Virus record (IMG/VR): IMGVR_UViG_3300023257_000042
Coordinates: 1 to 45,847 of that record
From: a virus
Reading direction: 5' to 3' (one strand)
Length of the DNA: 45,847 bases
Of this stretch, positions 41,154 to 45,847 are shown one piece after another (position 1 is the stretch's first letter; the number at the start of each line of letters is the position of its first letter). The notes under the pieces were generated by a model. It saw nothing but the letters and a program-made list of their open reading frames with translations, did not search any database and had not been told where the DNA came from. A program made the translations under genes and the position numbers.

Positions 41154-41301
41154 CCGAGGACGGCTTGAGAGGTGGAAAACCTGTTTGAGCTTCACCCATT
41201 TGTACGATGGGCGTCGGGGTATAAACTTGAGGAGACGCTGCTGAATTCAAAACAGGTCAGCGGCAAGGGGCCTTGATAAAACTCGACCTGCGTGGGTAAC
41301 C

Positions 41302-41341
41302 AGTCCCACCCGTCCTGGCGGAGAGGAGACCGGGTGGGACT
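41302..41341 (+). repeat. 10-bp perfect inverted repeat between tRNAs
   Basis: AGTCCCACCC (41302-41311), 20 bases, GGGTGGGACT (41332-41341). It lies in the 208-base gap before tRNA-Tyr, which otherwise holds no recognisable gene. Possible processing hairpin. Confidence 0.55.
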
Positions 41342-41361
41342 CCCGGCCTTCTCTCTAGTAT

Positions 41362-41445
41362 GGTGGGGTGTGCCGAGCGGCGAAGGCAGCGGTCTGTAAA
41401 ACCGTGACGTAAGAAACATCGTAGGTTCGACTCCTACCCCCACCA
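41362..41445 (+). tRNA. tRNA-Tyr (GTA)
   Basis: 84 bases, acceptor GGTGGGG/CCCCACC, anticodon loop CTGTAAA, long variable arm, T arm GTAGG-TTCGACT-CCTAC. Confidence 0.93.
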
Positions 41446-41458
41446 CCATAAAGAGTAC

Positions 41459-41545
41459 GGAGGGGTGGGCGAGTGGTTGATGCCGACGCCCTGCTAAGGC
41501 GTTGTAGGGGAAACTCTACCGGGGGTTCGAATCCCCCCTCCTCCG
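41459..41545 (+). tRNA. tRNA-Ser (GCT)
   Basis: 87 bases, acceptor GGAGGGG/CTCCTCC with one G-T pair, anticodon loop CTGCTAA, long variable arm, T arm GGGGG-TTCGAAT-CCCCC, discriminator G as expected for Ser. Confidence 0.92.
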
Positions 41546-41668
41546 CTTTGTCCTGGTCTGAGCCTGCCGGGTGTAGGGTACAAACCCTTGTCCCCTTCTG
41601 TGTCAATCCTGAACTATTACCCACGGATAGGACGATGCGGAACAGCGAGGTAAGGTAGGGCTCATTTT

Positions 41669-41752
41669 GCGAACGTGGTGAAGGGGTAGACACGCTGCGT
41701 TGAGGGCGCAGTCCTGCTTGACGGGGTGTGGGTTCGAATCCCATCGTTCGCA
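41669..41752 (+). tRNA. tRNA-Leu (GAG)
   Basis: 84 bases, acceptor GCGAACG/CGTTCGC, anticodon loop TTGAGGG, long variable arm, T loop TTCGAAT. The 123 bases before it show no gene. Confidence 0.93.
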
Positions 41753-41756
41753 CTAT

Positions 41757-41845
41757 GGAGGGGTCGCCTAGTCAGGCTATGGGCATCTGCTTGGAAAGCA
41801 GACGTGGGTGCAAGTCCACCGGGAGTTCAAATCTCCCCCTCTCCG
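41757..41845 (+). tRNA. tRNA-Ser (GGA)
   Basis: 89 bases, acceptor GGAGGGG/CCTCTCC, anticodon loop TTGGAAA, long variable arm, T arm GGGAG-TTCAAAT-CTCCC, discriminator G. Its 3' end is overlapped antisense by the end of the 41827-42297 gene. Confidence 0.92.
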
Positions 41846-42297
41846 CTGTCCGTTGGTAACCAACCGCTGCTCAAGGTGGTCGCCATCTGCTGACGACCTT
41901 CAGGTGTGCTGGCGAGTTCCCGTAGGAAGGAGGGGCTAGCAAGAACTCTCGTCAAATCAATCTCCCAAGTCTTGTCAAGACACTGGAAACCAATTCGACG
42001 TGTTAGGACATTGTCCAGGGGTTCAATGGTTTTGTCCGAGTCATCAGACAAAACAAAGGCTTGGATCTGTACCAGCATGTCGGTCAGATCCTGATAGAGT
42101 CCCTCGTCCCCTCGGTAGATCTGATCGGACTCCAGGTAGATTTCTTGACCACGACAAACGGTCACCCTTCGGATCTGTCCCTTTGATGTTAGAGTCAGTC
42201 TTGCGATGGCTTCACCTTTTCGAAAGGGTTTAACCGCTGTGATGGTCCAACCAATAAGTTTTGCTAGGGCCTCAGCAGAGGGGTTTTTGATGCTCAT
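41827..42297 (-). CDS. Hypothetical protein inside tRNA array
   Basis: 156 residues from ATG 42297, nine bases after AGGAGG. Mixed alpha/beta sequence (SAEALAKLIGWTITAVKPF, GQIRRVTVCRGQEIYLES). It is the only minus-strand non-transposon gene in the tRNA region, and its last 19 bases run through the tRNA-Ser(GGA) gene. No family recognised. Confidence 0.65.
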   Translation of the reverse strand: MSIKNPSAEALAKLIGWTITAVKPFRKGEAIARLTLTSKGQIRRVTVCRGQEIYLESDQIYRGDEGLYQDLTDMLVQIQAFVLSDDSDKTIEPLDNVLTRRIGFQCLDKTWEIDLTRVLASPSFLRELASTPEGRQQMATTLSSGWLPTDSGEGEI

Positions 42298-42348
42298 GGT
42301 TTTTGTCCTCCTGTCCAACAATACCCCGGACAGGTGAATTCCTTTACG

Positions 42349-42421
42349 GGTGCGTAGCTCTAACTGGTAGAGCATCGGATTCCAAATCCGAGGGCTGGGG
42401 GTTCGAATCCCTCCGCACCTG
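42349..42421 (+). tRNA. tRNA-Trp (CCA)
   Basis: 73 bases, acceptor GGGTGCG/CGCACCT with one wobble, D stem GCTC/GAGC, anticodon loop TTCCAAA, T loop TTCGAAT, discriminator G. Confidence 0.92.
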
Positions 42422-42437
42422 CTGGTGTTCTTTCTAT

Positions 42438-42573
42438 GGCGGCGTGGGCAAACTGGTAAAGCCACAAGACTTAATCTTGTTTCGTAAAACATCGTTCCAC
42501 ACCTCGGACCCTGTCATGGGGACCAAACTGGGGAACAAACACGCACCTGGAGGTTCGAGTCCTCCCGCCGCCA
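42438..42573 (+). tRNA. Aberrant 136-nt tRNA, anticodon TTA (or TAA), with inserted arm
   Basis: Acceptor GGCGGCG/CGCCGCC and T arm GGAGG-TTCGAGT-CCTCC are perfect. The best anticodon stem, ACAAG/CTTGT, has the loop ACTTAAT: anticodon TTA with C at position 33, which would read the stop codon UAA. If the loop is misread, TAA (Leu) is the alternative. Between anticodon stem and T arm are 68 bases, with nested stems GTTCC/GGAAC (42494-42535) and GG-CCC/GGG-CC. A normal long variable arm is about 15 bases. It may be an insertion, a small processed segment, or a decaying gene. Confidence 0.6.
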
Positions 42574-42583
42574 CCCACCTTTT

Positions 42584-42656
42584 GCCGGGGTAGCTCAACT
42601 GGTAGAGCGCCAGACCGAAAATCTGGGCGTAGGCGGTTCGACTCCGCCCCCCGGCA
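42584..42656 (+). tRNA. tRNA-Phe (GAA) with C33
   Basis: 73 bases, acceptor GCCGGGG/CCCCGGC, D stem GCTC/GAGC, anticodon arm CCAGA-CCGAAAA-TCTGG. The anticodon is GAA, but position 33 is C where U is nearly universal. T arm GGCGG-TTCGACT-CCGCC. Confidence 0.88.
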
Positions 42657-42663
42657 CTCTTTT

Positions 42664-42738
42664 GCCCGGATGAAGGGAATTGGCATACCTCTAGCACTTA
42701 AAATGCTGGGTTTGGGGGTTCGACTCCCCCTCCGGGTA
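42664..42738 (+). tRNA. tRNA with anticodon TAA and short variable loop
   Basis: 75 bases, acceptor GCCCGGA/TCCGGGT, anticodon loop CTTAAAA (TAA, Leu UUA), T arm GGGGG-TTCGACT-CCCCC. The variable loop has only five bases, a class I structure, whereas bacterial tRNA-Leu has a long arm. Charging identity is therefore uncertain. Confidence 0.85.
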
Positions 42739-42742
42739 CTAT

Positions 42743-42826
42743 GCCAGGATGGTGAAGTTGGTAGACACTCCGGTTTTAGGGGCCGGTGGGCTTCGGTCCG
42801 TGCGGGTTCGACTCCCGCTCCTGGCA
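42743..42826 (+). tRNA. tRNA-Leu (TAG)
   Basis: 84 bases, acceptor GCCAGGA/TCCTGGC, anticodon loop TTTAGGG (TAG, reads CUA), long variable arm, T arm GCGGG-TTCGACT-CCCGC. Confidence 0.92.
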
Positions 42827-42832
42827 CTTTGT

Positions 42833-42860
42833 GGATCATCTCAGGTTCCCCCAGAGTAGA
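42833..42860 (+). promoter_or_regulatory. Bipartite phage promoter-like motif, copy 6
   Basis: GGATCATCTC (42833-42842), 11 bases, GAGTAGA (42854-42860), starting six bases after the tRNA-Leu and 21 bases before the next ATG. Confidence 0.7.
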
Positions 42861-42881
42861 CCTTGTGAAAGGAGGACTGGG

Positions 42882-43592
42882 ATGACGGACAAAGACATGT
42901 ACCCATCGGATGAACTTGGACTGCTCCTAGCGGAGATCGGACCTGGCCACCCGTTGGCTTTGCGCCTCCAACGGATTCTCACAAACATCCAAGACAGGAA
43001 GGAGATCACCCAAGAGTTCGATTTCCTCACCAGTGAGGGTGCAACTGTTCGTGTGCTCGAACACCCCTGTGGGGAACACAGATGGTTCTTCGATTACCGT
43101 TTCATAGGGGCACGGGATCAAAAGCGCAAACCCGAGTCCGTGGTGGAGTGGAAGTGCCTGGTGGATTATCGGAACGGCGTGCTGCAACCGTCACTCCAGA
43201 TCAGCATGAACATTACGATTCCCAAGCTACTGGGGAAAAGGTTCCTTTTCGGGCTGGACCTCTCGCCGGGGGCCAAAACGTATTTCAATTTCACCTACGA
43301 GATGTGTGACGAAGACACCTTCCGGCTCGTTGAGATCCAAAAGGGGGCCAGAACCGTCATGGACCTCCGACCAATGTGGGCCGAAGAGGGTGAGGGCTTG
43401 ATCCAGCAGGTAACACCCCCCTTCCCCCTGGTTGTACAGGAACGGATCCAGCGAGAGTACGAGAGTAAGGACCGGAAAACAGGAGAGACCCAATGGCTGG
43501 GGCGTTTCCGTGTACCCTTCCCCTACCGGGATCAGGAAGCCGGAATTGAGAGTGTGCATCACATCTATTTTTCAGACAGTATTGTCCGATAA
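42882..43592 (+). CDS. Hypothetical protein inside tRNA array
   Basis: 236 residues, ATG with GAAAGGAGG six bases before it; the frame open from 42786 runs through the tRNA and is not used. A helical start (PSDELGLLLAEIGPGHPLAL) is followed by a beta-rich body (ISMNITIPKLLGKRFLFGLD, TYFNFTYEMCDEDTFRLVEI). No family recognised. It is driven by copy 6 of the phage motif and ends five bases before tRNA-Leu(CAA). Confidence 0.75.
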   Translation: MTDKDMYPSDELGLLLAEIGPGHPLALRLQRILTNIQDRKEITQEFDFLTSEGATVRVLEHPCGEHRWFFDYRFIGARDQKRKPESVVEWKCLVDYRNGVLQPSLQISMNITIPKLLGKRFLFGLDLSPGAKTYFNFTYEMCDEDTFRLVEIQKGARTVMDLRPMWAEEGEGLIQQVTPPFPLVVQERIQREYESKDRKTGETQWLGRFRVPFPYRDQEAGIESVHHIYFSDSIVR

Positions 43593-43596
43593 TTCC

Positions 43597-43681
43597 GCCA
43601 ACGTGGTGAAATTGGTAGACATGCAGCACCCAAAATGCTGTGGGCTTTACGCTCGTGAGGGTTCGATCCCCTCCGTTGGCA
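43597..43681 (+). tRNA. tRNA-Leu (CAA) with C33
   Basis: 85 bases, acceptor GCCAACG/CGTTGGC, anticodon arm CAGCA-CCCAAAA-TGCTG, anticodon CAA (reads UUG) with C at position 33, long variable arm, T loop TTCGATC. Confidence 0.9.
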
Positions 43682-43688
43682 CCTTTGT

Positions 43689-43716
43689 GGATCATTTCTG
43701 GTCCCATCCGAGTAGA
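43689..43716 (+). promoter_or_regulatory. Bipartite phage promoter-like motif, copy 7
   Basis: GGATCATTTC (43689-43698), 11 bases, GAGTAGA (43710-43716), then CAGTGTGTGAACCG. No open gene follows before the antisense tnpB; the sequence down to about 43760 resembles that after copy 8, so both may head a related unit. Confidence 0.65.
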
Positions 43717-43848
43717 CAGTGTGTGAACCGTTGTCCCGGAAGGGATGGCCTGACGTGCCCGTATCCCGAACTGGTCAAGACACGCAGGTCAAAAGAGGGT
43801 GGACAATATGGTTAGTCAGAATGAACACATTCTGGCCTTAGCGACCTT

Positions 43849-44928
43849 TCAGGTCGTGCAGGACCGGGGGACCATAGACTCCCCGACGGCCCGAGCAAGG
43901 ATGTTCACGCTGCCAACAAAGTCGGCATCGGCGGCGTACCCACACCGCACGCACACGAACTTCTCATTCACTCGGTTGGATCTAGCCCGATGAGTACAGG
44001 AAGGACATATCTGCGAGGTGTACGCTGGATTTACTTCCACCCGTCGAACACGGTTCAGACGGGCTTTCCATTCAATCCGGCGCAGCACGTAGGCGTATGT
44101 CCAGGGGGCCAGAGCCCTGCGAAAACTCTTACCTCGATTGGGTTTCTTTCCCTTCTTGAGGTTTGTCAATTTTTCGACGGCCACCAACTGCAACTTATCC
44201 CAAGGCAGTTGATTCAACGTCTCATCAATGTATTGATCCCGAGCCCGTCGAGCACGGAACTTGCCCTTAGAACCGTTCTTACATCGGCAAACACGTCGCA
44301 CATACTTAGACATATCAGCGCCGTAGATCTTCCCATCGGAAGTGGCGATAAGCTTGTTCAATCCGACATCAATGCCCAAGACAGTTCCTTGCTCCTTGAG
44401 GGCAAGGTCCGGAAGCTCCACCCAGAGGGTTACGAAGTAGACCCCTGCTCGACATCCGATAGCACATCCACCCTTCAGTTTCGCCCCCGGCATAATCAAC
44501 AGCTTTCTGAGGTGTCTGGTGGCCTTGAGAGGTACATTGATACAGTGCCTTCTGGAGAGAGTCGAGAAACGCATCCACAAATCGAACTCACTCGTCTCGG
44601 TGGCTTCTGTTATGGCAGCAAGCTGCTTAGACAAAACCATTGCCCCAGAAAACGCAGGACAGGTGGCCAGATTCCCCGTTTGGGCAGCGCTTCTTCGTGT
44701 GGCCGCTACAATGCCGAGCGCCTGTTGGAGCGCATGCCCCCTCATCCGAAACGTCAGGTGACCAAGAGGAACGACGTCAGCGGTTGCTTTGTTAAGGCTA
44801 CCGCCATAACTCCAGATGTGCTGAATATAGGCGTTGACGGTAGCACGGTAGCGGTCAAGAACGGCCACGATCTTCGCCACTTTCGAGACGCTGGCAAACT
44901 TCAACGAGAGCTTGGTTGACGCAATCAT
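43849..44928 (-). CDS. tnpB: TnpB RNA-guided nuclease, second and unrelated copy
   Basis: 359 residues from ATG 44928, directly after a promoter, so probably leaderless; longer upstream frames have no signal. RuvC residues Asp187 (LGIDVGLNKLIATSDG), Glu252 (VAVEKLTNL) and the DAD at 334-336; zinc cysteines CPSC (308-311) and CVRC (326-329). All catalytic residues are present. It differs throughout from the first tnpB, so it is a separate arrival. No tnpA is seen. It lies between tRNA-Leu(CAA) and a small gene, antisense to the tRNA transcript. Confidence 0.9.
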   Translation of the reverse strand: MIASTKLSLKFASVSKVAKIVAVLDRYRATVNAYIQHIWSYGGSLNKATADVVPLGHLTFRMRGHALQQALGIVAATRRSAAQTGNLATCPAFSGAMVLSKQLAAITEATETSEFDLWMRFSTLSRRHCINVPLKATRHLRKLLIMPGAKLKGGCAIGCRAGVYFVTLWVELPDLALKEQGTVLGIDVGLNKLIATSDGKIYGADMSKYVRRVCRCKNGSKGKFRARRARDQYIDETLNQLPWDKLQLVAVEKLTNLKKGKKPNRGKSFRRALAPWTYAYVLRRIEWKARLNRVRRVEVNPAYTSQICPSCTHRARSNRVNEKFVCVRCGYAADADFVGSVNILARAVGESMVPRSCTT

Positions 44929-44934
44929 GGATAG

Positions 44935-44963
44935 AGTATATGCCGAAGAAATTGGTCTGTCAA
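44935..44963 (-). promoter_or_regulatory. Near-consensus sigma-70 promoter of second tnpB
   Basis: Minus strand TTGACA (44963-44958), exactly 17 bases, TATACT (44940-44935), then six bases to the ATG. The start codon falls on the predicted first transcribed base. Confidence 0.8.
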
Positions 44964-45152
44964 TTTTTGACGGGGAATTAAAAAAGAGGGTCAGGTTATG
45001 TCCATAAGGACCGGAAATGAAGGAACCTTTGCAACGCCGCAAGGCATGTTGGTGTCTCATACTCAAAGGCACAACACTAGTGGGTACTACTCGACGCCCA
45101 AACCCCTCGGATACGGTTGGAAGCCCGAACGGTTCACACTGATGGAGGTTCC

Positions 45153-45368
45153 ATGGCGAAACCAACGAAGAGGCAACGGGAACTGCGGGAAGCCGCTGAC
45201 CGTTTCGATGCGTGGTTTGGCACGGGGACCGAAGGCTCCCGGTCATGTCGCCGGGGTGCCCGCCGGATCGATGCAAGGAAGCGTGCCCAGTTCCACCACA
45301 CGAGAGGAACATGGCGGGACGCAGTGAGAGCTTCACAGGAGGGATCATCTCCGTCCCCGTCCGAGTAG
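45153..45368 (+). CDS. Small basic hypothetical protein
   Basis: 71 residues, ATG four bases after GGAGG. Rich in Arg and Lys (AKPTKRQRELREAADRFDAW, GARRIDARKRAQFHHTRGTW), suggesting nucleic-acid binding. Its stop codon lies inside the GAGTAGA box of promoter copy 8. The 224 bases between it and the second tnpB show no other gene. Confidence 0.6.
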   Translation: MAKPTKRQRELREAADRFDAWFGTGTEGSRSCRRGARRIDARKRAQFHHTRGTWRDAVRASQEGSSPSPSE

Positions 45369-45369
45369 A
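45342..45369 (+). promoter_or_regulatory. Bipartite phage promoter-like motif, copy 8
   Basis: GGATCATCTC (45342-45351), 11 bases, GAGTAGA (45363-45369), then CAGTGTGAGCCG. It would transcribe the tRNA-like gene 53 bases further on. Confidence 0.7.
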
Positions 45370-45421
45370 CAGTGTGAGCCGTAACCCCGGAAAGGATGAC
45401 ATGACGAGGTGACTGTGTTAT

Positions 45422-45551
45422 GGGAAGGGTGGTCTAGTAGCCGAGTGGCTCCCGAGTAGCGCACTCAGGGGTTGCGGAGCAGGCAAGGACACTCGTTGGG
45501 GACCGGACAACCCTGCAGAGAGGTCGGTGGTTCAAATCCATCCCCTTCCCC
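45422..45551 (+). tRNA. tRNA-like gene, 130 nt, identity unclear
   Basis: A perfect acceptor stem GGGAAGG/CCTTCCC and a T arm GGTGG-TTCAAAT-CCATC leave little doubt about tRNA ancestry. The interior is too long and gives no unique D and anticodon arms; stems GCTCC/GGAGC with CGCA/TGCG, and GCAGG/CCTGC with GTTG/CAAC, are possible. It could be a tRNA with an insertion or a tRNA-derived RNA. Confidence 0.5.
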
Positions 45552-45630
45552 TAGTGTTTGTTCTTTGAAGCATCGAACGGGAGTATTGACCGGAGTCCGA
45601 CATAGCGCCGAAAGGAGCCGTGTGGGGTAC

Positions 45631-45659
45631 TTGACAGCACCCGATTTACTTACTAAAGT
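45631..45659 (+). promoter_or_regulatory. Sigma-70-type promoter at right end
   Basis: TTGACA (45631-45636), 17 bases, TAAAGT (45654-45659). It faces the structured sequence that runs off the window. Confidence 0.65.
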
Positions 45660-45847
45660 TTAACTATTCCTGCTTGAAACAGGAAGCTGTTGTGGCAGGG
45701 AGGCTCACGCTGATTGGGTGGGAGGTTCTGGTGTGCCCAGATGTTCTGGGGGTGAACACATTGGTACTAACGATCACCCACGAGGCGTAAAACGAGTGCT
45801 GAGAGAGCGATTCCGTCTTCGACGGACCAGTTCCTTGGGATTCGGAC
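45660..45847 (+). ncRNA. Start of a second structured RNA candidate, cut by window
   Basis: Right after the promoter come TTCCTG-7-CAGGAA (45667-45685), CCCAG-5-CTGGG (45736-45750), GGTGA/TCACC (45751-45778) and a TCCGT/ACGGA hairpin near the end. No gene with a ribosome site is visible. The window ends before the RNA does, so size and class cannot be told. Adjacent to tRNAs, as GOLLD RNAs often are; no tmRNA tag was found. Confidence 0.4.

Noticed and set aside
41192-41753. Minus-strand frames of 85 and 132 codons over the tRNA genes
   Set aside because: They are antisense readings of tRNA genes, a well-known source of false genes.
42434-42839. Minus-strand frames of 87 and 122 codons
   Set aside because: Also antisense to the tRNA cluster, with the usual VGGGGRTRT-type pattern.
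43849-45402. A 517-codon version of the second tnpB
   Set aside because: The extra N-terminus has no TnpB similarity, and the promoter at 44935-44963 would lie inside it.
45660-45847. tmRNA
   Set aside because: No tag-coding frame or tmRNA 5' end pattern is visible.
1-45847. CRISPR array
   Set aside because: No regularly spaced direct repeats were seen; the Cas4-like nuclease stands in a recombination setting and has no cas neighbours.

Overview
The window is part of the genome of a large tailed bacteriophage. Most genes are tightly packed, often with ATGA or TGATG start/stop overlaps, and nearly all carry strong Shine-Dalgarno sequences. There is a tRNA array, phage-type recombination and replication genes, virion-like proteins with repeated short motifs, and many selfish elements (three freestanding homing endonucleases, two inteins, two complete tnpB genes and one tnpB remnant). 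The host cannot be named from this window. A B12-type (class II) ribonucleotide reductase, GC-rich codons, near-consensus sigma-70 promoters and two apparently leaderless genes would fit a GC-rich host such as an actinobacterium or a member of the Deinococcota; this is inference.

Layout. 0-1.2 kb: truncated sliding-clamp-like gene and a coiled-coil protein. 1.2-8.5 kb: a Cas4/RecB-type nuclease, an HU-like protein, a nucleotidyltransferase, HNH proteins and small unknowns, interrupted by two plus-strand HNH homing endonucleases. 8.5-17.9 kb: a recombination block on the minus strand (SbcD, a half-length SbcC, RecA, a RuvC-like resolvase, an SSB-like protein, a RecD2-type helicase). 17.9-22.3 kb: class II ribonucleotide reductase with two inteins. 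22.3-23.8 kb: a tnpB gene overlapped by a tiny ribbon-helix-helix gene with its own palindromic operator. 23.8-25.5 kb: clamp-loader delta and delta-prime. 26.3-26.9 kb: no gene, but a dense set of hairpins capped by GNRA and UUCG tetraloops on the minus strand, probably a large structured RNA. 26.9-29.4 kb: two divergent sigma-like genes. 29.4-38.2 kb: virion-like proteins, including a 1,176-residue repeat protein and a C39-like protease. 38.3-40.1 kb: a full-length GroEL and a small gene. 40.1-45.8 kb: the strand switches; plus-strand promoters, a tnpB remnant, a small lipoprotein, eleven tRNA genes plus one tRNA-like gene, a second tnpB, and the start of another structured RNA.

Regulation. 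A bipartite motif, GGATCATCTC-N11-GAGTAGA, occurs eight times with an identical 11-base spacer, on both strands, always just upstream of genes or RNA units. It is probably the phage's own promoter class, and one of the sigma-like proteins encoded at 26.9-29.4 kb is a candidate to read it. A second set of host-like TTGACA promoters sits upstream of one sigma-like gene, both tnpB transcription units, the lipoprotein and probably the structured RNAs. This suggests a cascade in which host polymerase starts early units and the phage factor takes over; this is inference.
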